NCBI GenBank assembly: GCA_018657955.1
Contig: JABHWD010000011.1
Span: 1-64,000, forward strand
DNA length: 64,000 nucleotides
DNA from: Flavobacteriaceae bacterium
GTDB taxonomy: Bacteria; Bacteroidota; Bacteroidia; Flavobacteriales; Flavobacteriaceae
Direction of reading: 5' to 3'
Part shown: positions 57,131 through 64,000 of the stretch, piece after piece
Layout: every line of letters begins with the position of its first letter
Numbering within the stretch: position 1 is the stretch's first letter
The notes under the pieces: generated by a model
Told to the model about the DNA's origin: nothing
The model's input: the letters and a program-made list of their open reading frames with translations, nothing else
Databases searched by the model: none
Translations under genes and position numbers: made by a program

Positions 57131-58594
57131 TTACCAGCTCCACATATCATGTTCAAAATTTCTAACTTTTTCCTTAATTCTCTCTGATTCAAGTAATCTC
57201 ATAAACGCATTGTTTGGAATGTAATCTCTAATATACCTGTTCTCATATACGTTTTCTTCTTTATATATTACTGCATTAAATCTTCTTGAATTAATTATAT
57301 CATCAAATGATTTACTAACAGAACTATTTCTATCGTTAAATATTTTACCTTTTTTAAGAATATCTCTTGCGTGAGGATAGTATACCCAAAATAAAGGAAT
57401 TGTTTGTTCTATATCTTGCGAGCTTCTGTTATCATCAAATGCGTCATCACCACCACTACCAAATGGGTCATCAAAACTATCATCAGAATCATCACTACCA
57501 CTGCTACCAAATGGATCAGAATCATCACTACCACTGCTACCAAATGGATCAGAATCATCACCGCCAAAATCACCTCCACCAAAATTACTTCCACCAACTA
57601 TCTGTTCTGCTTCTATCTCTTCAAAAGTTAAAATCTCTGTTGCTACAGGAGCAAGACCTATGGGTCTGTATATTAATTCAGAATATTTTTTATCAAAATA
57701 CCATAATCCTTTAACTAACCACTTTTTAACTTGAGAAAACTTAAGATCCTCCCATATAAAATGAGTGTCCTCTATCCAATAATCTCTAATTAATTGTAAA
57801 CAGATTCTTCTAATATCTGTAACTTCTTCATTATCAAGTTCTGATTTATCATAACCAGGCATTACCTTTCTAACAGGTATATCTTGCCTAAATCCATTGT
57901 ATAATTCAAAGGAAATAACTGAATCCTGATAAACATTAAAATTTAATTCTTTAGAATTTTTAATTATATAAGGGAAAACTGTTCCTATTGAATCGGCTGC
58001 AATTTCAGCTTTCTGTTCTTCTGAAAGAATAATAATTTCTTCATTTTCAACATCATAATATTCATATGGAACAAATCCAAACCTATCAAATTCTTTTGTT
58101 AAAATATCTTCGTCAATAAAGGTTTGAAAATCTTCAATAGTAATTTTTCCTGCTTCTAAAACTGATTGTTTTCTCCAAATATTTTCTAACTCTACTGGAT
58201 CAGTTAATTTTCTACGAAATTCACCATCTTCAGACTCGGGGTCATATATGCCTAACCTTCCTCTAGTAATCTCTTGCTTTAACCACCAAAGCATTGGCCT
58301 TCTCTCAGGACCTACTACAGTAGTATCGACTGGATATAGTAATGGAAAATTAATTCTTTCATCAAGATCTATAACTTCCCAAATCATTGTAGACCATAGA
58401 ACATCCTTATCATCAACATATCCATACTCCAATGGCTTTTGTTCATCTGCATTTATTTGTTGAACAGTTCTCATCCCAATATCTTCAGGATTCTTTGCAT
58501 TCAATAAGTTACTTATCCCAGATCTATACTGAGAGTAGATTGCATTTGAGCAAAATAAAAAAACAAATATGTATACAATACTTTTAATTTTCAT
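57131..58594 (-). CDS. gldN: Gliding motility / type IX secretion protein GldN
   Basis: A periplasmic part of the type IX secretion trans-envelope complex that works with GldK and GldM. A signal peptide ends near residue 21 (SNAIYSQ). The conserved domain includes GYVDDKDVLWSTMIWEVIDL, KRNGG-free INFPLLYPVDT and RRFNAVIYKEENVYENR near the C-terminus. At 487 aa it is longer than well-studied GldN proteins, largely through a Gly/Asp/Ser-rich insert (about residues 335-391) that holds two perfect DDSDPFGSSGS repeats. It is last in the minus-strand gldK-gldL-gldM-gldN operon, 13 nt after gldM. Confidence 0.93.
   Translation of the reverse strand: MKIKSIVYIFVFLFCSNAIYSQYRSGISNLLNAKNPEDIGMRTVQQINADEQKPLEYGYVDDKDVLWSTMIWEVIDLDERINFPLLYPVDTTVVGPERRPMLWWLKQEITRGRLGIYDPESEDGEFRRKLTDPVELENIWRKQSVLEAGKITIEDFQTFIDEDILTKEFDRFGFVPYEYYDVENEEIIILSEEQKAEIAADSIGTVFPYIIKNSKELNFNVYQDSVISFELYNGFRQDIPVRKVMPGYDKSELDNEEVTDIRRICLQLIRDYWIEDTHFIWEDLKFSQVKKWLVKGLWYFDKKYSELIYRPIGLAPVATEILTFEEIEAEQIVGGSNFGGGDFGGDDSDPFGSSGSDDSDPFGSSGSDDSDDSFDDPFGSGGDDAFDDNRSSQDIEQTIPLFWVYYPHARDILKKGKIFNDRNSSVSKSFDDIINSRRFNAVIYKEENVYENRYIRDYIPNNAFMRLLESERIKEKVRNFEHDMWSW
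57485..57550. repeat. Perfect 33-bp tandem duplication inside gldN
   Basis: Two identical 33-nt copies (57485-57517 and 57518-57550), then a partial third from 57551. In the gldN frame each encodes an 11-residue DDSDPFGSSGS unit, and degenerate versions continue on the other side to about 57449. Length changes would stay in frame, so it may vary between strains. Confidence 0.9.
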
Positions 58595-58607
58595 ACTCTA
58601 TCTATAA

Positions 58608-60251
58608 TTAATCAACAACCTCCATAGATATTGGCAAAGGAAGGAAATTCTTCTTTGGATACTTTTTTGAAGTACATACAATATCTTTGATAGTTATAAT
58701 TGAATTTTTTCTCGCATTTTTTACTATAGCATCTCTAATAGATTTAGGAAAAGATGAACTACCGGTTACTTTTTTCTGAGCAGTACCTATCTTAACTACA
58801 AAACTCTCAATATCTAGTTTTAATGCCTTTGCTAATTTTGGGTCAGCAAATGAAGCCTGAATCCTACTAGTTGCTATTCGTTTTCTAGATGATCTTGTTA
58901 CTTTTGGCTTTCCGTTAAATGAGGCTATTGGATCAGGAATTTTTAGAACCTCAAATGTAACTTTACTTGTTACACTACTTCCTTTAACTCCAACAACTAT
59001 ATCAACTACGTTATCTCCAGATTTATTCTTTTTCCCCTTTTCTCCTTTCATTATATATACACCATCAGATTTCTTTTTAAGAGATTTAGGATTTAAAATT
59101 TGTAACTTATTGTCTGCAACACCTGCCATAGATATATTTAAAGTATTTTCTAAATCCCTGTATACTACATACATATCGGGATTACTAATATTTGCGAGAG
59201 ACGGGACAACAGCATACTTGTGATCCATTTCTATGACATAGGTTGTATCCTTTTTATTTTCATACTTATCAAATTCAAATTTTACCTTTAGTGATTTCTC
59301 TCCTGGTGATACACCAACATTAATCCCTAATTTCTCAAGTTTAACTTGTCCTCCTTCCATTACATCAGTTCCCTGATATTCTTTTCCATTAATAGTTACT
59401 CTATTGGCAAATAAATTATCATCATACTTTCCTAGAACAACTTTACCATCTAATTTTTGACTCGTAAAAAACACATCAACTCCTTGTGCAAATGCTGTTT
59501 GTTTATTTGCCTTAGTTATCTCAGTTAGTGTCTCGCCCCTTACTGCAGCAATTAATCTAGTAACAATACTCTGTGCATTTTCTTGCAACAAAGTTAATTT
59601 TGTAGTAGACGCTATATGAGGGAAATGCATATAATTGTATTCTAGCCAAGATTTTTCTATTCCTTTACTATCAATAACATTATTTGTTGAGAATTTTTCT
59701 GTAATTAATGATTTAATTTCATCTTTTATGCTTTCTAATTTATCAACCTTTGCGTTATCTAATACAGTAATAGATTCTTCTCTAAATCTATCAATATACA
59801 TAACTAAACTATCTCCTATAGCAGTAAATTTATCACCATCAAAAAATAGTTCATCATAATCCTTTGAATTATCCATTACTTCATAATCAGGAATTAAATC
59901 CTTTGTATTTCCATCTCTATTTCTATCATATTTATCCTCTTTCATCACAATAGGAAATTTCACCTCATCATTAATATATACATCTAATTCATTGGCTAAA
60001 ACTGATATTTGATTTACAATTTCATGAGCCTCAGCCCAATTTGATGCATCCTTTTCTGAATCTTTCTTAAGATCCTCTAGATCAGAAAAATTTTTGGCTT
60101 TAATATTCGTAGTAGACTTGTTAACCTTTTCATCAATTTCTCCAAAAGTTGTTAAAACTTCTTTTGACATATTTAAAGCAAGCATTGCTATAAATACTAA
60201 ATACATTAGATTAATCATCTTCTGTCTTGGAGTTTCTCTGCCACTTGCCAT
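58608..60251 (-). CDS. gldM: Gliding motility / type IX secretion motor protein GldM
   Basis: The periplasmic drive shaft of the GldLM motor. The single N-terminal transmembrane helix (INLMYLVFIAMLALNMSKEV, residues about 13-32) starts after MASGRETPRQK, followed by a long periplasmic stalk of repeated beta domains ending FLPLPISMEVVD. Length 547 aa is within the usual GldM range. By homology the motor uses proton motive force; GldL and GldM form the inner-membrane ring that drives gliding and protein export. It lies 63 nt after gldL and 13 nt before gldN. Confidence 0.96.
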   Translation of the reverse strand: MASGRETPRQKMINLMYLVFIAMLALNMSKEVLTTFGEIDEKVNKSTTNIKAKNFSDLEDLKKDSEKDASNWAEAHEIVNQISVLANELDVYINDEVKFPIVMKEDKYDRNRDGNTKDLIPDYEVMDNSKDYDELFFDGDKFTAIGDSLVMYIDRFREESITVLDNAKVDKLESIKDEIKSLITEKFSTNNVIDSKGIEKSWLEYNYMHFPHIASTTKLTLLQENAQSIVTRLIAAVRGETLTEITKANKQTAFAQGVDVFFTSQKLDGKVVLGKYDDNLFANRVTINGKEYQGTDVMEGGQVKLEKLGINVGVSPGEKSLKVKFEFDKYENKKDTTYVIEMDHKYAVVPSLANISNPDMYVVYRDLENTLNISMAGVADNKLQILNPKSLKKKSDGVYIMKGEKGKKNKSGDNVVDIVVGVKGSSVTSKVTFEVLKIPDPIASFNGKPKVTRSSRKRIATSRIQASFADPKLAKALKLDIESFVVKIGTAQKKVTGSSSFPKSIRDAIVKNARKNSIITIKDIVCTSKKYPKKNFLPLPISMEVVD

Positions 60252-60314
60252 AATTTTATTTTTTTAAAAAATTAATGTTTTTAACAAAACAATCTTAGTT
60301 AAGATATCTATTTG

Positions 60315-60842
60315 TTATTTTTTATTCATAGCGCTAAGGACTCCTCCATATACACTGTTTAAAGATTCTAAGTTAGTTGCTAATGACTCCATTTGCTTTT
60401 GAAGCTGAATTGCATTGTTTGCAAATTCTTTATTTATTTTAGCCAAACTATCAGCACTTTCTGCACCTGATTTAGCAGATGCTTCAAAATCCTTAATACT
60501 ATTTGATAAACTTGACATTAGCCTTACATCTACTTTAGCTTCCGCTAACATAACATCTAATTTTTTAGTCAATAATCCTTGAGGTGATTCTTTCTTTTCA
60601 GAAGATGCTCCACCTGCTAATTCAGGATAAACTAATGACCAATCAATATCTTCACCAGGAAGATCAAATGCTGACATAGCAAATATCAATGCCTCTGTTA
60701 CTAATCCTATTGTTAACATAGTATTACCTGTAATTGGTCCTAGATCTTGGTGAATAATTTTCATTAAAGCTCCAATAATTACTATCGATGCTCCAAGACC
60801 ATAAGCCATATTCATTGCGTTTTTATTTAGTCTTAATGCCAT
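60315..60842 (-). CDS. gldL: Gliding motility / type IX secretion motor protein GldL
   Basis: The inner-membrane stator of the GldLM motor. Two N-terminal transmembrane helices (GASIVIIGALMKII around residues 17-30 and TIGLVTEALIFAMSAFDLPG around 44-62) flank a short loop. Helix 2 carries Glu50, at the place of the proton-transfer glutamate known in characterised GldL proteins. A charged helical cytoplasmic tail follows. At 175 aa it is shorter than the roughly 200-220 aa typical of relatives, mostly in the cytoplasmic region. It lies 46 nt after gldK. Confidence 0.93.
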   Translation of the reverse strand: MALRLNKNAMNMAYGLGASIVIIGALMKIIHQDLGPITGNTMLTIGLVTEALIFAMSAFDLPGEDIDWSLVYPELAGGASSEKKESPQGLLTKKLDVMLAEAKVDVRLMSSLSNSIKDFEASAKSGAESADSLAKINKEFANNAIQLQKQMESLATNLESLNSVYGGVLSAMNKK

Positions 60843-60888
60843 AATTTCTAATTTTTAATTTTTAAAAAATTTATTTATTGTATAGTTA

Positions 60889-62385
60889 TTATTTAATAGA
60901 ACTTCTCCTATTATTTCGTTTTGTTGTTGCTGTATTTGTCATTGCATTAGCAGTTAAATCTGCTCCTAAATAATCATGAACAGTTCTAAAACCAATATAA
61001 CTTCTAGGTTGATCTTTATATTCATAGTCTCTAGAGCTAACCTGCAAAAAATATTTTACATCCTTCCAAGAGCCACCTCTAATAATTTTCTTTTCATTAT
61101 AAATATTATTTACATTTGGATTCATAGATGCTGAATATTCATAGGCGTCTTTTTCATAGGAAGAATCAACCCATTCAGAGACATTTCCTGACATATTAAA
61201 TAAATTATATCCATTTGGATCATATGCGTTTGCTTCAACTGTATATAATGCCTGATCAACTGCATAGTCACCTCTCATTGGTTTAAAGTTTGCCATAAAA
61301 CATCCTCTATCATTTTTAGTATATGGGCCTCCCCATGGATACATAGCGCTTTGAAGACCTCCTCTTGCAGCATATTCCCACTCTGCTTCAGTTGGAAGCC
61401 TAAATTCTGGAACTAAACTTTTTTTCTTTTTTGTTCTTTGATAAGCATTTTTAGTGTTTGTTCTCCACTGACAAAAAGCATTTGCCTGTGTCCATGTAAC
61501 ACCAACTACAGGGTAAGTACTATATGCATCATGCCAGAAGTAATCATTATGCATTGGTTCATTATATGAGTATTTAAAATCAGTAATCCAAACAGTTGTG
61601 TCTGGATACACTTGAATTGTTTCTCTAGTTATAAAATTAGATCTTTTAAAACCAGGAAATTCTTCCTCTAGTTGCTTATCAGTTGGATTGTATATTGGAG
61701 CAAGCTCATCATTTGCAAGCGCATCTATTAATATTTGCTTTTCATCTAAATACTCCTGAACTCTACTGTTTAAATATGAAAAGTTAAAATTTGTAACATC
61801 CCAGGTTCTGATATCATTAAAAACTTCATCTTCAGGAATGAAAAAATCCTCCATTACTTCTAGATAATCTTCGTCAGGGTATTCCGCTCTATCAAAAATT
61901 AAATCTACATCCCAATTTAATTTTCTTTTATTATATACATCCTTCATGTATTTATCATAAACACTCAAATCAGAAGTATCAGCATCAATATATGCATATT
62001 CGCCAATTCCCTCTACATTTCCATCAGTAGGTTCACCACCCAAAATATCATCAGCTCTATTAGCAAGTGCTGTTCTAATTACAGAATCTCTTACCCAATA
62101 GACAAATTGTCTATATTCAGCATTTGTTACCTCTGTTTCATCCATATAGTAAGATCTAACAGTAACTGTTTTGGTAGGAGCATTTTCTAAAGCTGGAAGA
62201 TCATCATCAGATTTCCCCATAATAAAAGAACCCCCTGGAATTAAAACCATTCCAAATGGCTTCTCAGGGTAATATTTTTTACCTTTTACTCCAACAAGTT
62301 CACCTTTTGAGCCTTTTGAACCACTTTTTGATCCACAACTCAGAGCAAAAATAAATAATAAACTAAGTGCTAATAATTTCCTCAT
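60889..62385 (-). CDS. gldK: Gliding motility / type IX secretion lipoprotein GldK
   Basis: An outer-membrane lipoprotein that forms the periplasmic ring with GldN under the type IX translocon. The signal peptide ends at the lipidation Cys near residue 17 (FALSC), followed by a Gly/Ser/Lys linker. The rest is an FGE-sulfatase-like (formylglycine-generating enzyme-related) fold: PFGMVLIPGGSFIMGKS, YYMDETEVTNAEYRQFVYWV, FRLPTEAEWEYAARGG, NLFNMSGNVSEWVDSS and IIRGGSWKDVKYF. GldK-type proteins use this fold structurally rather than as an enzyme. At 498 aa it is full size. A terminator-like hairpin (62407-62430) lies in its 5' leader. Confidence 0.95.
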   Translation of the reverse strand: MRKLLALSLLFIFALSCGSKSGSKGSKGELVGVKGKKYYPEKPFGMVLIPGGSFIMGKSDDDLPALENAPTKTVTVRSYYMDETEVTNAEYRQFVYWVRDSVIRTALANRADDILGGEPTDGNVEGIGEYAYIDADTSDLSVYDKYMKDVYNKRKLNWDVDLIFDRAEYPDEDYLEVMEDFFIPEDEVFNDIRTWDVTNFNFSYLNSRVQEYLDEKQILIDALANDELAPIYNPTDKQLEEEFPGFKRSNFITRETIQVYPDTTVWITDFKYSYNEPMHNDYFWHDAYSTYPVVGVTWTQANAFCQWRTNTKNAYQRTKKKKSLVPEFRLPTEAEWEYAARGGLQSAMYPWGGPYTKNDRGCFMANFKPMRGDYAVDQALYTVEANAYDPNGYNLFNMSGNVSEWVDSSYEKDAYEYSASMNPNVNNIYNEKKIIRGGSWKDVKYFLQVSSRDYEYKDQPRSYIGFRTVHDYLGADLTANAMTNTATTKRNNRRSSIK

Positions 62386-62406
62386 ATAATTTTACTTTTT
62401 TATCAA

Positions 62407-62430
62407 CAAAAAAGTGGGTAAACTTACCCA
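62407..62430 (-). terminator. Hairpin plus T-run in the gldK leader (terminator or attenuator)
   Basis: On the minus strand TGGGTAA (62430-62424) pairs with TTACCCA (62421-62415) around a GT loop, followed by C and six T (62413-62408). It is 77 nt after the ureohydrolase-like stop at 62485 and 22 nt before the gldK ATG. It could end the topA-ureohydrolase transcript, or attenuate the gldKLMN transcript. Confidence 0.6.
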
Positions 62431-62446
62431 TATTTCTTCAAATAAG

Positions 62447-62455
62447 CAAATATTA
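62447..62455 (-). promoter_or_regulatory. Weak candidate -7 element for gldKLMN
   Basis: On the minus strand TAATATTTG resembles TAnnTTTG with one extra base between TA and TTTG. If used, transcription would start near 62440 and the leader would include the terminator-like hairpin. The match is imperfect and no clear -33 TTG is seen. Confidence 0.25.
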
Positions 62456-62484
62456 ATTCTCAAGTTAAAAAAATTTAACTTAAA

Positions 62485-63675
62485 CTATATTATATTCTTT
62501 TTGTGTGCCTTATACCATCTCTCTGGTATAATTCCTTCATTTGCATTTTTATAATCATCATGCGTACAGGGTAATAACGAGTGTTGTTTAAGTTTAGTAT
62601 CTTTTTTTGAAGAATTTGGTATTTCTATCCACCATCTGGAAGTTTTTACATTCCTATAGAAAACAAGTTCATATTTCTGAACTATTACACTAAATTTTTG
62701 AAAATTAGAAATATTTTTAAAATCATCATCTATAATTCTACAGTTTACGCCTTCAATAAAATACCACAATATTTGAGCAATTAACATTTCTGTTATTTCG
62801 TCTTCATTAGAGGATTTATACTCAAAAATACCAAATGATGAAACCTTATTGCTTATTCCTGCATATCTGCTTATTGAGCATATTTCTTTGCCATCAAAAC
62901 CGTTTGGAGATAATTTTTGTCTTGAACTTAACTCAGAAGATTTAATAGATCTTAAATCTATAGTCACAATATCAGCATCTCTCATTACAGGTTCAACTGA
63001 ATTTATGTTATTACATACTTCTCCCAACCTATACGCCTCAAAATATAGTTTTTCCATTAAATCTATCTCAATTTGAGAATTATAGTAGGTTTGATATCCT
63101 ATGGTAGTATAATTAAATAGATTATGTGGTTCTTCAAGAATTATCTTACCAAGATAACTATTGTTTTTTATTGGTTTTGAAGAATCTCCTAAATCAAAAT
63201 TAGAATCAACATTTACTATATTAATAGTATTCTTAAAATCATCATACGCTCTATAATTTGCATAAGTCAAATCTTGGCTTCCGCCAATGATAAGTGGAAT
63301 AATATTGTTTTTAACAAAATATGAAACAAGAGATGTTAAATTCTGATACGTATCTTCAACTGATTCTCCTGGTGCTAAATCTCCAAAATCTGCTATTTTA
63401 ATTGACCAATTACCTGGGTAAAGTGTATAAAATGATTTTCTTATTTCACTAAGATTTATTTCTTCTCCTATATAACTAATATCATTCCTATTCTCTGGAA
63501 CTCCAATAATTGCAATATCAATTTTTTCAATATTAGGAACGCCATTTTCCTTAGTATGAACACTGATTTTGTTTCCTAAAATTAATGATGATATTATCTT
63601 ATTATGAGAGAGAATATGATCCTCAACTGGAGTTAAAATATTGTCTTGAACTGAAGTTAAAAAGTTGGGATCCAT
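62485..63675 (-). CDS. Ureohydrolase (arginase/formimidoylglutamase)-fold protein, metal ligands not conserved
   Basis: A 396-aa protein of the ureohydrolase fold between topA and gldK, a place where Flavobacteriia often carry a gene annotated as formimidoylglutamase or arginase. In active enzymes the two Mn ions are held by GGDHS, DAHxD and DxDxxDP. Here the equivalent segments read IIGGSQDLTYA, NVDSNFDLGDSS and VTIDLRSIKSSELSS, so most ligand His and Asp residues are missing. A C-terminal region (RWWIEIP, LLPCTHDDYKNANEGIIPER) is extra. It is probably not a normal arginase; a structural or regulatory role linked to its neighbours is inference. It lies 20 nt after topA. Confidence 0.75.
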   Translation of the reverse strand: MDPNFLTSVQDNILTPVEDHILSHNKIISSLILGNKISVHTKENGVPNIEKIDIAIIGVPENRNDISYIGEEINLSEIRKSFYTLYPGNWSIKIADFGDLAPGESVEDTYQNLTSLVSYFVKNNIIPLIIGGSQDLTYANYRAYDDFKNTINIVNVDSNFDLGDSSKPIKNNSYLGKIILEEPHNLFNYTTIGYQTYYNSQIEIDLMEKLYFEAYRLGEVCNNINSVEPVMRDADIVTIDLRSIKSSELSSRQKLSPNGFDGKEICSISRYAGISNKVSSFGIFEYKSSNEDEITEMLIAQILWYFIEGVNCRIIDDDFKNISNFQKFSVIVQKYELVFYRNVKTSRWWIEIPNSSKKDTKLKQHSLLPCTHDDYKNANEGIIPERWYKAHKKNII

Positions 63676-63695
63676 TATAAGGCTAAATTAATCTA

Positions 63696-64000
63696 TTACT
63701 TTTTATTATCTAGCATTTTTTTTGCATCATCAAGAGTTAATGCATTAACATCAATAGCTTTTGATATTTCTTTTCTTATTTTTCCTTTAATTAAATAGAA
63801 CTTTCCCCATTTTCCTTTCTCAACTCTTATATTTTCATTAGACCAATTATGTATGACTTTCTCTTTCTCTTTTTTCTTTTTTTCCTCAATTAATTCAATA
63901 ATGTCATTTTCAGACAAGTTTTCCCAATCATATTTTTTTCCAACATTAATAAACATGTTATTCCACTTTATAAAAGGGCCAAACTTTCCTTTTCCCTTTT
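63696..64000 (-). CDS. topA: DNA topoisomerase I, 3' end (5' part beyond window)
   Basis: The C-terminal end of a type IA topoisomerase, whose start lies beyond the right edge. The frame is open to the edge and contains GKFGPFIKWNNMF, matching the GxFGxYxK motifs of the topoisomerase C-terminal repeats. A second repeat follows (KGKWGKFYLIKGKIRKEI). These repeats in Bacteroidota topA lack zinc cysteines. The ATG at 63956 is internal, not a gene start. topA followed by the ureohydrolase-like gene and gldKLMN is a recurring order in Flavobacteriia. Confidence 0.8.
   Translation of the reverse strand, partial: KGKGKFGPFIKWNNMFINVGKKYDWENLSENDIIELIEEKKKKEKEKVIHNWSNENIRVEKGKWGKFYLIKGKIRKEISKAIDVNALTLDDAKKMLDNKK

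Noticed and set aside
57485-57580. Possible CRISPR-like direct repeats
   Set aside because: The 33-bp units are directly adjacent with no spacers and keep the gldN reading frame.
57367-57714. Plus-strand ORF rich in His and Gln (repeated NHHYHCYQMDQ)
   Set aside because: It is the antisense reading of the gldN Gly/Asp/Ser repeat (GAT/TCA codons read as His/Tyr). No start context or neighbours support it.
62462-62481. AAGTTAAA/TTTAACTT palindrome after the ureohydrolase-like gene considered as terminator
   Set aside because: The stem is almost all A-T pairs and the T-run is in the loop rather than after it; the GGG/CCC hairpin at 62415-62430 is the better candidate.
63696-63956. Free-standing 86-codon gene at the right edge
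   Set aside because: The frame is open upstream to the window edge and reads GKFGPFIKW just before the ATG, so it is the 3' end of topA.

Overview
The window looks like a chromosomal segment of a marine-type Flavobacteriia/Bacteroidota bacterium. The evidence is the strongly AT-rich sequence, the lack of Shine-Dalgarno sequences before starts, TAnnTTTG-type promoter boxes, a SusC/SusD pair, and the gliding/type IX secretion core genes gldK-gldL-gldM-gldN next to topA. Genes are packed tightly; the longest stretch without a protein gene (56877-57130) holds a tRNA and two hairpins. The species cannot be told from the sequence; a streamlined uncultured marine flavobacterium is a reasonable inference.

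Region 1 (1-17335, all minus strand) is one continuous str-S10-spc-alpha superoperon of 32 genes: rpsL-rpsG-fusA-rpsJ-rplC-D-W-B-rpsS-rplV-rpsC-rplP-rpmC-rpsQ-rplN-X-E-rpsN-rpsH-rplF-R-rpsE-rpmD-rplO-secY-infA-rpmJ-rpsM-rpsK-rpsD-rpoA-rplQ. rplQ runs off the left edge. tuf is absent between fusA and rpsJ, and map is absent beside secY. L5 and L17 carry long acidic pentapeptide-repeat tails. The rpsJ-rplC gap holds a structured, attenuator-like leader with a 13-codon mini-ORF.

Region 2 (17503-29600, plus strand) is cell-surface biology: an Omp85/TamA-like protein, a SusC transporter, a SusD lipoprotein, a third lipoprotein with a YGDGW module, a strong terminator, a very large FG-GAP/ASPIC-UnbV lipoprotein, and the rRNA methyltransferase RlmB.

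Region 3 (29607-52972) is mostly housekeeping in short operons: adk-obgE-TPR-mpl-HAD; purK-purE; a UbiA-like membrane protein; gcvP; a KAS III-methyltransferase-GT2 trio; alaS with a Ser/Thr dehydratase; an M23 peptidase with a MerR regulator; der; a secreted unknown; era; an arylsulfotransferase-like lipoprotein with an apparent frameshift in its signal peptide; and thrB.

Region 4 (53076-64000) has two exported proteins (LolA-like and BNR/sortilin-like), an initiator tRNA-Met, and then gldN, gldM, gldL, gldK, a ureohydrolase-fold protein lacking the usual metal ligands, and the 3' end of topA. gldKLMN supplies the motor and periplasmic ring of type IX secretion.

I see no CRISPR array, phage, transposon or defence island. 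The best candidates for something not well described are the rpsJ-rplC leader, the acidic r-protein tails, the gldK leader hairpin, the apparent pseudo-arginase beside gldK, and the homopolymer frameshift at 50535-50540.
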